Part shown: piece after piece, positions 13,978 to 28,258 of the stretch | Layout of the letters: each line of letters begins with the position of its first letter | Numbering within the stretch: position 1 is the first letter of the stretch | Translations under genes and position numbers: made by a program | Notes under the pieces: model-generated | Databases searched by the model: none | The model's input: the letters and a program-made list of their open reading frames with translations, nothing else | Told to the model about the DNA's origin: nothing | Source: Penicillium oxalicum | Taxonomy: Eukaryota; Ascomycota; Eurotiomycetes; Eurotiales; Aspergillaceae | Direction: 5' to 3' | Length of the DNA stretch: 64,000 bases | NCBI RefSeq assembly: GCF_001723175.1 | Contig: NC_064655.1 | Span: 2,790,001 to 2,854,000, forward strand

Positions 13978-16900
13978 ATGGATCCAATTCCATGGGATCA
14001 GGTCAAGTCTGGGGATCTGGATGCCTTGCGGGTCGCACTTCTCTCAAGTTCGACCTCGCGAAGGCTCCGGGCCCTACAGGAACTTCGCGACAAGAGCGGT
14101 AAAACTTTCTCCATCCTAAGTCCATATTTTTACCGCCTTGATTGATACTGATCATCGATGTGAACAGAAGTCGACTTGTCTCCTGAATCTCAAAAGGACG
14201 TTCTTGCACTGCTCTTTCTGACATATCCTCTATACGTCGACCGACCGTCCCGGCAGGCCGTCCAGCAATGTCTCTCTTCCCTTCTCCGGACTCCGAATGG
14301 CTCCGATCATCTCAAGGACGTGACCGAAAAGTTGAAGAGCGAGGCCGCGAAACCGGGTCTAGCGTCTAACTCCGGCTTTGTCTTGTTAGAATGGTGCTGC
14401 GCTGTTTTGCAACAAGTCAGCGAACGTGCCGATGCGCCATTGGCCAATGTCCTTGACCTGATTTCCATTGACGCCAAAGCATTGGAAAATTGCTTCAGCC
14501 ATACCCCCAAAGCTTCAGTCAGACAATCAGCACTTCGGGTCACTAGACGAGCTTTGCGCGCCGCTTTCTCTTGTGAGGCTTGGGGCGAGGAAGCGTGTCG
14601 CCAGTCCATTGCCCGGTTGACCACCGAAGCAACGGCCGGTTACAAGAATGTGCTATTGCTTGGTGTCATTTCCGGTGTCTGTGCTCGACTGCCGGCTCGC
14701 AAGGCAATCCTTGAGGAGGTCAAGAAAGATATTCTGGGCTATTATGTGAAAGAAGTGATCAGCTCAAAGGTGGCAGTGCCTGCTCACGTGGCCAGTGGGC
14801 TGTCGGATTTCTTTTCATCGTTCATCACACACGAGGACGTTGTGAGCGAGTTGGTGCCTCCCATGGAAAAATCTATGTTGAGAGCACCTGAAGTGATTAT
14901 GAACGGAGTAATTCCACCGCTATGTGCTTCGTTGCCTGAGGATATTGACCTCTCAGAAGTCTTACAATCCCGTCTCTCGAAACATCTGCTGGCTAGCATG
15001 AAGTCAAACAATGCGACTATTCGACAAGGTGCAGCTGATTCTTTCGGAGCCCTCGTTTCACGCTGCAAGACAGACACGTTGGTGTCAAAGATCGCCAATG
15101 AGCTTCTCAGTCCTCTAAAGACACAAAAAATTACGAGCCCCGAACATCGTGTCGCTTACTCGCAAGCAATTCTCGCAATCCCAGCGTCTGCGGGAGTATC
15201 TACTGAGATCGTTCAAGGACTTTGTCCTGTGTTCACTCGAGAGTCCAATGAAGCTGCTCTGGAAGAGGAATTGAAGGCGTTCTGCGCACACGTTTCTTTC
15301 CTTATCAAGTCATCTGTCAAGATTGCTGAAGATGTGACTAGTGCAGTGGCCAAAGGAGTTTCTGACAAGAGAATCCCGTTCAGAAGAATATGGCAGCTGA
15401 GAGTGGGAGAAATGCTTTGGAACTCTGACGTTAGCTCCCTCAAGACAGCTGAGATCGAGCCACTGGTTGCCAAGTTCCTGTCCAAGATGAAAGACATCTT
15501 CGTGGAGGTTGCTGCGAACCCTCTGCCGTCTGCGCAAAGTGGCGCCCTATCATCTGCCTATATCTTCCTCGCCGTGTTCCGGCGTGTGTCAGATATCGAA
15601 GGCTCGGACAAAGCGCTCTGGGACGAGAAGGTCACGCAAGCGATGACGATGGGCGCCAAGCCTTCCTTCCTCCTTAACCCTCGTGCTTATTCGAAGGTCA
15701 CTTCTTCTGCGGAGACGCAATGGCTCGTTCGAGCCTTGGCTGCCGTGACGGCTGGTCCTACCCTCAGACATGTCGATGATGCAGCGAAGACAGCATGGGC
15801 TCAGGCGCTGATTTACGTCATCACTGGCCCAACACTAGAGACCGCCCATCGCCAAAGTGCCGTGGCTACATTGGCCTCCATTGTTCTTCAGGATCTCAAG
15901 TTGATAGGCCGTATCATGACTAACGCGCTCTGGTCTTGGCTTTTGGCCTTCAGGACGGCAGAGAAAGAGTCTGCCGCATCTTTCGCCGGGCCCACTAGCG
16001 AAAGCTTGCTTCACTTGGTCTTGAGAGGGTTAAATCCTTCACCCAAAGCAAGAGAAGAAAATAATGTCGACCTTTCAGCACTGGAGGGTCAACTTATTGA
16101 CCTTCTTGTCCTCGGGCGTTCAGTGATGATACCTAATTGTTCGTGGATTGACTTATGCTTAGCAACTGGCGTTGATCCTGGAAACCTCGTCCGTACTTAT
16201 CCCGGTGATTGCATCGATCGACTAGTCAATGTCACCACCGATCCCTTGCAGTCAGCAGTGCCCAATGTCAATGAGGCAGTCTGGAGCGCCGCGGGGGATT
16301 TGGCTTTTGTCGCACCCGATGTCATGGTACCACGAATCGTTGACCAGATTAAGAGGGACCTTGATGGAGGTCGCCTGGCCAGATTCACAGCTACGGATGC
16401 AGCCATCGCTCGCACTCCTGAAGGAACTACATACATCGATGTTTTGAGCAGCAAGTCGAAACAACCCGTGTTCGATAAGAACACGAAAGACTACGACACT
16501 TTGAAATGGGAGCAGGAACTGCGAGCTCAACTGGCTGAGAAAAAGGGCCAAAAGCCCAAGAAGCTCACTCCTGAAGAACAGTCGAAGGTGAATGCTCAAC
16601 TCGCGAAAGAATCAAAGATTCGTCAAGAAGTCCATGAGGAAGTCAAGCGTATTGAACGTGGAGCTGGATTTGTTCAAGGCCTAGCTAACAGTCCTGCAAG
16701 CGATGCTGAAGGATGGATCAACGAGGCTGTAGGCTGCTTGCTCTCTCTTTCCAGAGCCGGCGCTGGGCTCTTCGTCGGCGACACAGTCTCTCGAGCCTAC
16801 GTTGCCTGTTCCGACAAGTTGTCGTCGCGGCTTGCCACTACTCGACCTTTCATTGGAATTGCAACCCTTCGTGCCATTGGCAGCACAAACTTGCCTGCAG

Positions 16901-19900
16901 AAATGGAAACAGAGCATCTCGGTCAACTTGTTACCAGGATAATGTATCGCTTGCGGTTTGCATCTGAGCAACGCCCGCTTGACACTCCTTCGCTCGCCTA
17001 TATTCTCCCCCTGATCTTCATCATTCTCAGTCAAAATGGTATTGAAGAGGTGAAGGGTGAACAAGAAGGTGAGCAAGTGCTTCTTGCTGTCGAATTCTTG
17101 TCATTCCATACCAGTTGCTTCGCGGACGTGCGACTACCTCGTGCGGAGGTTTTGCAGCATCTTCTCTCAGGCATGCAAAGATATACACAGCATTATAAAT
17201 TGTTCAAGGACACTCTGTTTGATTTTTGCCGTTGTATCTCAACCACCATCACTACCGAGGAACTTCAAACACTCTTGCAAGGCACAATTGTTTCCGATTC
17301 CTCCGTGCGCACCTCTGTGCTTCAGGTCATCGATGCGGAGATTGACCTGACTGATCTTGACTTTTCGGAGCACATTTGGTTGAGCTGTCACGACCAAATT
17401 GAGGAAAATGTCGAGCTTGCCGAGGCCATCTGGGATGAAAACGGCCTAGAAGTGGATGAAGATGCTTATCCCAAAATCGTCAAATACCTGGATTCTGAGG
17501 ATTACCAGCTCCGGAGCGCTGCGGCGCGGGCTTTGGCCCATGCCATTGAATTTGACAAGGGCAAGTTCGATGGGATCTTGTTTGACCTGGAGGCCAAGTA
17601 CTCAGAGGAGGTCAAGCCCAAGGCGCCGGAAAAAGATGCCTATGGCATGCCGAAGAAGATTGAGAACACCGACAATTGGGTTGCCCGAAGCGGAATTGCA
17701 TTGGCTTTCAACGCCATGACCAATCTCTTTGAGGGCGATCAGATCATCAATTTCTTGCAGTTCCTCATTGAGCGTGGTCCTCTTGTCGATAAGAACCCGT
17801 CTGTGCGAGCTCAGATGGCAGAGAGTGGCAAATCCGTCATTGCCGAAAGGGGCCAACAAAAGGTTGAGGAGTTGATGAAACTTCTTGAGACCGTGTTGGA
17901 AACGTCAGACAAAGCAACTCAAACTTCAGATCTTTTGAACGAGGCGGTTGTCGTACTCTACGGTGCACTAGCCCGTCATTTGCAGGCTGAGGACCCTCGG
18001 CTTCAGACGGTCGTCAACAAGCTTCTTGCGACGTTGCCAACACCCTCGGAAACCGTACAATCTGCAGTTTCCGAGTGTCTACCCCCTTTGATTCGGCTTT
18101 CTGGCCCCAAGACCGCCGACTACGTGCAGCAGATGTTGGATTCGCTTCTCAATGTTAAGGACTATGCCACTCAGCGTGGAGCCGCCTACGGTCTGGCTGG
18201 TATTGTCAGCGGTAGAGGCATCTCCACTCTGCGTGAATTCCGCATTATGAGTCTTCTCAAGGAGGCTTTTGAGAACAAGAAAGAAGCGCATCAGCGACAG
18301 GGGGCCTTGTTGGCATACGAACTCTTTGCTTTCGTTCTTGGCCGTACTTTTGAGCCTTACGTTATTCAACTCGTTCCTCAGCTACTTGCCGGTTTCGGTG
18401 ATCCGAGCATTGATGTTCGCGATGCTTGTCTGGATGCTTCGAAGGCATGCTTCCAGAACCTTAGCTCATATGGTGTTAAGCAGATTCTCCCGACTCTTCT
18501 CGACGGTTTGGATGATACTCAGTGGCGTAGTCAGAAGGGCGCTTGCAACCTCTTGGGAGCCATGGCGTATCTTGATCCTCAGCAGCTTGCTGCCAGCTTA
18601 CCCGACATCATCCCACCTCTCACCGTCGTGCTGAACGACACCCACAAGGAAGTCCGTAATGCTGCCAACCGCAGTCTACAACGTTTCGGAGAGGTCATCA
18701 GCAACCCCGAGGTCAAGAGCCTGGTGAACGTACTCCTGAAGGCACTCAGCGATCCGACCAAATACACTGACGAGGCGCTCGATTCACTCATCAAGGTCTC
18801 TTTCGTGCACTATTTGGATGCGCCATCTTTGGCTCTAGTCGTTCGAATTTTGGAGCGTGGTCTAGCTGATCGCTCTGCCACCAAGCGCAAATCTGCTCAG
18901 ATTATTGGCAGCTTGGCTCATCTCACAGAGCGGAAGGATCTAATTGCGCACCTACCAATTATTGTTGCCGGTCTCAACATGGCTATTGTTGATCCTGTTC
19001 CAACCACTCGAGCAACTGCCTCCAAAGCTCTGGGTTCACTCATTGAGAAGCTTGGCGAAGACGCATTGCCTGATTTGATCCCCAACCTGATGAATACTCT
19101 CAAGTCAGACACCGGTGCTGGTGATCGTTTGGGATCTGCACAAGCACTTTCGGAGGTTCTTGCTGGTTTGGGTACCACCAGGCTTGAGGAGACTTTGCCT
19201 ACCATTCTCCAGAATGTGTCGAGCTCGAAGCCTGCTGTTCGTGAAGGCTTCATGACTCTGTTCATTTTCTTGCCCGCTTGCTTTGGTAACAGCTTTGCCA
19301 ACTACCTCAGTAAGATCATTCCTCCTATTCTTGCTGGTCTTGCAGACGACATTGAGTCGATCCGAGAGACTTCTCTGCGCGCCGGTCGTCTTCTTGTCAA
19401 GAACTTCGCGACCAAGGCTATTGATCTGCTTCTGCCTGAGCTCGAGAGAGGCTTGGCGGATGACAGCTATCGCATTCGTCTCAGCTCCGTCGAGCTGGTT
19501 GGAGATCTGCTCTTCAGTCTCACTGGTATCAGCGGCAAGTCCGAGGCAGACGAAGAGGAAGAAGAAGCCACTCAAGCTGGCCAGTCGCTATTGGAAGTTC
19601 TTGGAGAGGAGCGAAGAAACAAGGTTCTTTCAGCCCTCTTCATCTGTCGCTGCGATACTTCTGGCTTGGTTAAGAGTGCTGCAATGGCAGTATGGAAGGC
19701 CCTTGTCGCTTCACCCAAGACTCTCAAGGAGATGGTATCGACTTTGTCGCAGCTTATCATTCGTCGTCTCGGCTCGTCCAACATGGAACAGAAGGTCATT
19801 GCTTCCAACGCTCTCGGCGATCTCATCAAGAAGGCCGGCGAATCTGTGCTCTCTACACTGTTGCCACTGCTGGAGGAGGGACTTCAGACTTCCCCTGATG

Positions 19901-22132
19901 TGGACGTCAAGCAGGGCATCTGTTTTGCTTTACGTGAGCTTATTACTGCTACTACTCCTGAAGCTCTGGAGGATTATGAGAAGATTCTCATTTCTACTGT
20001 TCGTGTGGCTCTTGTCGATAGCGATGAAGATGTACGGGAGGCTGCTGCTGAGGCGTTCGATGCTTTGCAGCAAATTCTGGGCAAGAAGGCCGTGGACCAA
20101 GTTCTCCCTTACCTGCTTCACCTGCTCAGAAACGACCAGGATGCCGAACAGGCTTTGTCTGCTCTTTTGACTTTGCTCACTGAGCAAACTCGTGCGAACA
20201 TCATTCTCCCCAACCTCATCCCCACGCTACTCACACCTCCGATTTCTGCTTTCAATGCCAGAGCACTGGCCTCCCTGGCTGAAGTTGCAGGAGGCGCGAT
20301 GACAAGAAGACTCCCGAATATTATCAACGCTCTCATGGACGGTATTATTGAGACGAATGACGAGGAGTTGAAGTCTGAGCTTGAAGCCGCGCTTGACACC
20401 GTCTTGGTGTCCGTAGATGAATACGATGGTCTCAACACTGCTATGAACGTGATGATGACCTTGGTCAAGCATGATGATCATCGCCGCCGAGGCAAGGCCG
20501 CCCTTCACCTCAGCAAGTTCTTCATAGATGCAGAACTCGACTACTCGCGTTACCATCAAGATCTGATCCGTGTCTTGTTAATCTCATTCGACGACAGAGA
20601 TCAGGAGGTCGTGAAGGCCGCCTGGACTGCTCTCAGTGGCCTCACTTCGCAGCTGCGCAAGGAGGAAATGGAGGTCCTGGCGATCCCGACGCGCCAAACA
20701 CTGCGCCAAGTTGGCGTCGCGGGTGCGGATCTGCCTGGCTTCGGCCTTCCCAAGGGCATCATGGCCGTCCTGCCAATCTTCCTTCAAGGTCTGCTCAATG
20801 GAACAACCGACCAGCGCACACAGTCTGCGCTCGCGATTGCAGATATCATTGACCGCACCGGTCCCAATTCGCTCAAGCCGTTCGTCACACAGATTACCGG
20901 TCCCTTGATTCGTGTGGTCTCGGAACGTTCCGTTGACATCAAGTGTAAGCTCGCAAAGTCGTCCCTCTATCCCTGGACACAGTCATGCTAATTTATACGC
21001 AGGTGCCATTTTCTTCACACTCAACAAGCTTTTGGAAAAGATCCCGCTTGCTGTCAAACCCTTCCTTCCTCAACTCCAGCGCACCTTTGCCCGTGGTCTT
21101 GCCGATTCCTCAAGCGAGACACTTCGCAACCGTGCAGCCAAGGGCCTTGGTATCCTCATCACTCTGACGCCAAGAGTAGATCCGCTCATTGCTGAACTCA
21201 TCACTGGATCGAAGACCACCGACACTGGTGTTAAGAATGCTATGATGAAGGCTCTTCAAGAAGTGGTGGGTAAGGCTGGGGCGAACATGAGCGAGGCTTC
21301 GCGAAATGCTATTCTGACTTTGATTGATGATGACGCGAGTGATGAAACTGACGCTGTTGCCATCACAAACGCCCGACTGCTTGGTGTGCTTGTCAAGGTG
21401 ATCCCAGACACGTCCGCTGTGCCTCTCATCAAGCATCGTGTGCTCAACGGTCAATTCTCTCATGCGTCCATTCTCGGTCTCAATGCTCTGCTCGCAGAAG
21501 CCCCCGCTGTGTTATTGGATAATTTCGTCACAGAGACTCCCGGTGCCATCTGTCAGGGTGTCACTCAGAAGGACCCGTTCATTTCTGATAACAGTGTCCT
21601 CGCTGCTGGAAAATACCTTCTCTCCAGCCACGGCGACCACAGCTTCGAGACACACAAGGCCATCTTTGAGGCCTTGACTTTGGCAATTCAGCCTGGAGGT
21701 CCAGTTGACACCCGCCGACTGGCACTCGTTGTCATTCGAACCGTCAGCCGCCTGCATCCTGAGCTCACTCGCCCGCATCTGGCCATTCTTGCCCCGCCTA
21801 TTTTCGCAAGCGTCAGAGATCTGGTCATTCCTGTGAAACTGGCATCGGAAGCTGCTTTCCTATCCCTCTTCTCTGTTGTGGACGCGGATAGCGAGGTCTT
21901 TGACAAATACATGGCGGGACCTGGTGCTTCTTTGCCTCCAGGCCCTAAGCGCAGTATGTCAGACTACTTCAAGCGAGTCGCGATGCGCCTTGCTAATCAA
22001 GCACGCGAGCGCCGGGTCGCCGAGGGTGGCGAAGGTGGACTTGGTCTGTCGAATGACGAGGTAGACGATGAAAAGGAGGTCTGGAGTATTGGCAAGGTGG
22101 ATCTGGGAGATGATTCGTTCGGTGACGACTGA
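13978..22132 (+). CDS. gcn1: Translational activator GCN1
   Basis: Three exons (13978-14098, 14168-20944, 21003-22132) encode 2675 residues, almost exactly the usual GCN1 length. Intron 1 is 69 bp and intron 2 is 58 bp, with a GCTAAT branch and a CAG acceptor; both junctions keep frame. The start at 13978 opens with MDPIPWDQVK and is preceded by a pyrimidine-rich leader. Nearly all of the protein is HEAT repeats. A charged linker (KKGQKPKKLTPEEQ, about residues 830-845) lies before the middle region, and an acidic run (DEEEEEA, about 1832) interrupts the repeats. In yeast, Gcn1 with Gcn20 binds ribosomes and passes the uncharged-tRNA or collided-ribosome signal to the kinase Gcn2; its RWD-binding part would lie about residues 2050-2430 by analogy. 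The acidic C-terminus ends in DDSFGDD. Nothing is broken or unusual. Confidence 0.98.
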
Positions 22133-23493
22133 TGACTTTGACTTCCATGTCGAAAATATTCCAAGGACTTGTCTATCAAGGTTCATTTAGATATACCCTT
22201 GGCTTTTCTTATCAATTTTTTTCATGTCTATATGTGTCGCGTGAAGTTTGCAAAGGTACAATTCCGTTGAAAAGTAGGTATGAAGGAACAGCCCCGTTGC
22301 TCCTGCAGTGCTACCAGTACGGGCACCCTACTTTTGTGACCATTTTCTAGATCGAGATCTTTTTCTACAGAAACTGGCTTTGGAAATGCCAGGGATACCA
22401 ATTTGGGCTTACATGATTCGGAAGAAAGATGCCATTTGGGCAGAAGATTCTCTGAAATATATATCTCTTATATAAGATACTGTGAGTGTTTAGATACAAT
22501 TCCCCTCTGGAGCCCAGGTAACATTCAATCAAGATGGATCCATATTTGGTATCCAGGTGGGATGGATGTATATTTGGCTTGGTGTGCTACGGAATACATA
22601 CATTCAGCAGGACCAGTATAGGTTTCCACTGACAAAATCCTCTCCTGGGTGGTCGTTCAAAGTAGATCACTCGGTGAGAAAACAAACAAGAAAATCCACT
22701 ACGTGAGAACAAAAGTCTCATCGAGGGTACATTTGTACTTTGCTTTTTGGGGTTACTACATCTATCAGTCACTGTTGAGATAATGCTGATCGAAAGTGGG
22801 CCTTCGAAGGGGAAAAGAGTTAGTAAATGTTCACAGAACTCTGGAGCGCATTGCAAATTGCAATCTCGTTTCTTCTATTCTTATTGCTCCAACATGATCA
22901 TCGTAGCACTGTCAATCCACGATCATAACTGATGCTATGCGATCACTCCTATCACAATTGGGCACTGCTACACATCAATGGCGACACAATCTCGAAAATA
23001 CAACTCATTGAGTTGGGCGATCACTCGACCCCAGATCAACCAAATGGGACAGGGGACATGATCAATTGACAGTACGTGACTCTGCGATAAGATGAGCCAT
23101 CACGTGCGGTGCCAGATGAGGTGGTGTCCTTCTAAAGGTCTCCGCGTCAGCGCCTAAGCTCGGTTAAGAACCATGATTTGACGATGAGATTCACTCCGCA
23201 TCGAACTAGGTCATTGGATTTTGGCGTCGAGGCGGTGAAAGCTGACGATACGGCTCGATGGCAGTGACCGATTTTTGAAGAGAGATCTCGTGACCCATGG
23301 ACCAGATATTGGACGGGCTCCCGATCGGGCCTAGTTGGAAGGGTGCAAGCCCTAACCCTCAACTGCGTGTTGGAGGGGACTCGCTTACTGCACATTAGCT
23401 AATCGGCCCGCCCCAAACTCCTCACCGTCTGGTTTTCCACGTCCAGTGTAACGAACATCATCCGCCAACGACCGTCGATACGCCGACATCAAG
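22133..23493. other. Intergenic region between gcn1 and rpl19
   Basis: This holds the 3' end of gcn1 and the promoter and leader of rpl19. I see no conserved protein or RNA gene. The sequence shifts from AT-rich (22140-23000) to GC-richer near 23280-23490 as it nears rpl19. Confidence 0.6.
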
Positions 23494-24481
23494 ATGTGAG
23501 TTTCCATCTCGTGCGATATGCTGAGCGAATTCAACATCCCGCCCCGCGATCATCTGCGAAATTTTGGATCCGATACCGCCGAGTCCAGATATTGGGAATG
23601 ATTCGATGGAATGGAATAAGTGCAGAGGCTGACTCCGTCTTTTTTCCTCTTCAGGGTCAACCTTCGCACCCAGAAGCGCCTTGCGGCCTCCGTGGTCGGC
23701 TGCGGCAAGCGCAAGATTTGGCTCGACCCCAATGAGATGACCGAGATCTCCAACGCCAACTCCCGTCAGACCATCCGCAAGCTCGTCAGCGATGGCCTCA
23801 TTATCAAGAAGCCCGTCACCATGCACTCTCGCGCCCGTGCTCGTGAGCTGACTGCTGCCCGCCGTATCGGTCGTCACCGCGGTCTGGGTAAGCGCAAGGG
23901 TACCAAGGATGCCCGTATGCCCAGGTACGACCAACCCGACATTCCCGAGGATGTTTTTTTCTTTTGAGATGAGATTGGGTTATCATGGTTTTTTCCATAG
24001 ACCCAGTGCGGAACGTGAGCGGAGCAGCAGATGCTGACAAGTTTTTTTTTCTGCCCTTTACAGCCAGGTCCTCTGGATGCGCCGCATGCGTGTCCTCCGT
24101 CGTCTTCTCGTCCGCTACCGTGCCGCCGGCAAGATCGACAAGCACCTTTACCACGAGCTCTACCACCTGAGCAAGGGTAACACCTTCAAGCACAAGCGTG
24201 CTTTGGTTGAGCACGTGAGTTCTTCCCTCGGCTGAAATCGCTCGACCACCGTCATTCGATCTCTTTGATCCTCCCCGGTCAGCGCGACAATCGAGACAAC
24301 TGACTAACGCGGAATTCTTTGCCACCTACAGATCCAGAAGGCCAAGGCCGAACGCCAACGTGAGCGTGTCCTCAAGGAGGAGATGGACGCTAAGCGTGCC
24401 AAGAACAAGGCTCTCCGTGAGCGCCGCGCTGAGCGTGTCGAGGCCAAGCGCAACGCTCTGGCTGGCGAGACCCAGGAGTAA
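23494..24481 (+). CDS. rpl19: 60S ribosomal protein L19 (eL19)
   Basis: Four exons (23494-23495, 23655-23924, 24064-24214, 24332-24481) encode 190 residues, the normal eL19 size. The first exon supplies only the A and T of the start codon; the G comes from exon 2, where the protein continues [20 protein letters not shown]. This is forced because a GTGAGT donor overlaps the ATG, and reading straight on hits TGA. Exon 2 ends ARMPS, exon 3 carries [19 protein letters not shown], and exon 4 encodes the long basic, alanine-, lysine- and glutamate-rich C-terminal helix typical of eukaryotic L19. Introns are 159, 139 and 117 bp, longer than those of neighbouring genes, as is common for fungal ribosomal protein genes. 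The protein is a structural part of the large subunit and contributes to an inter-subunit bridge. Confidence 0.98.
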
Positions 24482-27400
24482 ATCCGTTTCCAAAACTTGC
24501 ATTCCGTGGTGTGATTTGACACTTCTCGACTCATCGGTGCGGAGGTTATGAAATCGGATGAAAACATACTGGGTTTGTTCCGGGGATACTGAATTTATTT
24601 TTTCGAAAAAGCGGCTGCACTACTCTTACTACCCTTTTGTCTCCTCGAAATACATTAGTGTCGGCCTTGTTCCCTCGAGAAATCCCCCCCTTCTTCCCAT
24701 AGTCGGGCACTTTTAACTCTGAAAACGACGACGACGCTTACCAGTTTTTCTCTGAGGATCGCATGGGGGTTCGGGCTTCTGGGATCTTTTGGGAAATTTT
24801 GGAGCAATAGGAAGATGCAATGATGATGTGATACTCAAGCTATTCTTGTTGATATCGAGAAGGCAAAAGGAAAATCTTCAAAACGAAAAAAAACTACAAA
24901 AAACCACTTTCCCTTCTTGCTGAACCGGCGCCTTAATGTGTTGTAAGGTCATCCTTCCACCCTGTAGTAAGCCAAACAACCAAATTGTACATGTGCTTTC
25001 CGGCTTGATCGTGATGATGATCTTGTTCTATTCTTGTGAGTGCCCATTAACTTCAAAGTCAATAGCTTCTCAGCGCATCCATTTGGGACAAGTCTAGGCA
25101 GCAATCAGACGGGGCTTTGATTGATTCAAATTTGTTGAAGGTCCGAACTTATTTGATCGTTTGATCATCTGCCGGTCATTAGGTTAGCCTATTGGTTTCT
25201 CATTTTTCCCTGTGCCATTTACCTGGTACGTCAATGATGGAAGCCCGTTCAACACAGAAGCATACGTTCGGGCTTATGGCAACTTCTATTGATGTGGTTC
25301 TCACGAAAGACCGGACGAGCCTGGGGCTCGATGGATGTAAGAATTATAAATTCTAGCTTGTGCCCGGGCAGATTGAAATCGGGCATAAAGCTGCCCGGGT
25401 GAGTGTAAATAAAGCTTTACATGGATGATAAGGGCCACTATATATTCTACATCCTTCAATTGTAAGTTATGGCCCATTCGCTAAAGTTTGCAACCCGCCA
25501 AAATCTCTACACCGACAGCGGCAGCGGACCTTGCAATTACGATATAGAATGAAGGACCGAACAAGACAGGTGTTACAGCCGTGAGAAATCTTTCAAGAAA
25601 AGATCCCAAATGGTCTGGAATGGAACCTTATCAGGTCGCAGTTCCATTGAATCTTCCCTGACTGGAAGCTCTAGCCGGTAGGTTGAGCTGAGCTGCCATT
25701 ATCGCCCGAAATTCTCCACATGCATATGGATACTTTCTGCTCTCGATACCACATCAATTCAAAATATGTTAGGCGAATCCACAGGGCTAAGTACCGACGG
25801 ATCCACATTGCAAGTTACATAGCACGATCACGCACGCAGCAGCAGCCCGAGATAGGCAACGTATAGGGATACATATATTCGGCAGATTCCATTAGAGATT
25901 AGATCTCGACTTGAATTTCGACGAAGGTGGTAGCGTCAGATACATGTGGTTCTTATTTGGACTCAAAGAGCTGCTATCTCATACCTAACCCCTGAACATT
26001 GCCTGGATGGTAACGAGCATTGATCTAATGGATTAAGTGTCATGCCCGCGTCCATTCCATCCCGTCTGGGTGATTCTCGCACGGAGTTACGGGACTCATC
26101 AATCAAGACATAGAATCTCGCATCGGTCCTTCTCGTGTGACTAGTCGAAAGTGAATATTCACATATCATTGAATAGCAGTGCGGCAAATCGGAGATGGAT
26201 ATCATGATATATGTCGAGATCTCAAGTAACCATCGCGGGGTCACACGCGAGAACCACCGTGCTAAAACTCCAACCAACAGGTCCAATTGGATTCTAGAGG
26301 TATTGTGAATACCGGCTACGCGTATATATTGATTGCAAAATCGAGGACTACTTGACCATGTTGAGTACTCGTTGTGAAGTGCCTGAAGTGCCTGAAAAGC
26401 GAGGAATTCAGAATCCTGACGGGAATGTCACATGCTCACACGGTGGAGCATAGCGGTCGAAGAGTTTTGCTATCGATCGGACCAATCAGCATCAAAATTG
26501 TTAAATCTCAAAGGTTACGCGATGCTCCGCAACGAGTCAAGCCCCACCCGACGCCGAGAGTCCTCTCAACGACAGACAAGACCAACATATGAAAACAGCG
26601 ACTGGTACCTGAACAGATCCTAGAAGCGAGACTTCCGTCATGCCCTCTAGATGCTTGACCAAGGATTGCGTGAGTGAGGATGAGAATGCTGGAAAAGTGT
26701 GTCTAAAGAGAAAGCAAGTCAATCAAGGACCATCTGCAAGGTAAGCCAGCTCATCGTCCATCTAGACAAGCTATAATCCCCAAGCTCACATTCAGAGTCA
26801 ACAGCTAGTAGTTACTCGGATCAATGGAGCATCCAAGAATTCTCCTATGATAAGATTGCTCGCTTGACCTCACAGAAGCAAATTCGACATGCTAGGCTGT
26901 GCAATACATCATGAAGAAGTTCTGAAGCTGACACTCGACCTGAAAGTGATCAAGTGAAGTAACTCAACCTTGATGAAATTTCCAAGGGAAATTCTCCATC
27001 TCAAAGGAACAATTCATTTGTAATGGAAGAATAGAATTGATATACTGCTTGTATTGAAAATTTCTTCAACACCTTCAATCGTGGTCTGATGGAGCTCCAT
27101 CGAGCCTCATTCCTGTGATATTGATGCCTACATTCGGGAGCTGCAGGAAGTTTCTTTCTTTCTTTCTTTTTCTTTCTCTCTTTTTCTTTCTCTCTTTATT
27201 TTTTTTTTTCAATTCCTTTGACTGTAAGTGCACGGAAATGCGGCAATTTCGAAATTTCGAAAATCGAATGAACTCTGCTACCACCTTTGGGAGAAGACGG
27301 TGCGTCATTCGCGTTCGTACAATGACCAGGTCAACCCAGTAAAACCGTCCAGTTTAGATCAAAGCCACACCGTTTCTCCCTGTCCAAGTATTCAAGTACG

Positions 27401-28258
27401 AAAGTTTTCTAATTTTTAGCTACCTTGCTACCAGGTCATGCATTTTAAAATAAAGCTCTTCCGATGAATTGTAGATGAAAAGTGCATGGAGAAAAGAGTC
27501 AAAAATCTTCCAGCGACGTCAACATGTTTCAATTCTCAGCTCATGCATGGTAGGGCCAGATCAATCACATCGATGTTCTGGGAAGACCACGACGACGAGG
27601 ACGAGGCGACATGACCATCCCATATCAGCAAACAATTCCGTCCTCGAATACAACTCTTCCCCTTTCTAATGTAACCTTGTCTCAAACTTTTCAGGTGGTA
27701 TGTTGAAAACTTCTTCTATATTCAAGGTTTTTTTCTCTTCCATATTTATATCGACTCCTCCAATGGTGTACTTTTCCCATCTGCACTGCATGACGGGAGC
27801 ATCAGGCATGCAGTTCTGCCCGGCTGCGCGCCTAAAAAAAATAAAACCAAGACACGACGCTCACTGCCTACCCGGACGTCATACTTAGAAAGTATGAGTC
27901 AACTAGGAATTTTGAATCATCCAGCTTTGAAAAATGTTTTATTCTTTTTTTTTCTCACCCCGTCAACGGTTGCCTAGCTTGCAATGACCACTGAAGGGAA
28001 GAAGGGGGGCCTGAAAAGTCATGCAAGTTGGTTGTTGACGGGGATTTGGACTGGAGCTCGAGATCTGACTTGTCTCAGTTTAGACTGATACGAATGGTCG
28101 GGTTGGGTGGTCGGACTGATGCAATGGATGCATTTGTATCCGAGACATCTATGAGGAGGGAGGGGTAGAGATCAAAGCTATGGATCTGTCTTGAGGGGAG
28201 TGGGTGCGTCCACTTTTGAGTGTGAGACAGATCATGGATTATAGCAAGATATGAGAGA
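24482..28258. other. Intergenic region, no gene recognised
   Basis: The rpl19 3' region (24482 to about 25000) is followed by 3 kb of AT-rich sequence without a credible coding frame. A pyrimidine-rich tract of CTTT and TTTC units lies at about 27148-27212. The frames here are short and none shows a domain or matching splice sites. Confidence 0.55.

Noticed and set aside
19283..20170. 295-codon plus-strand frame inside gcn1
   Set aside because: It is a Ser/Leu/Arg-rich shadow of the real gcn1 frame and has no domain.
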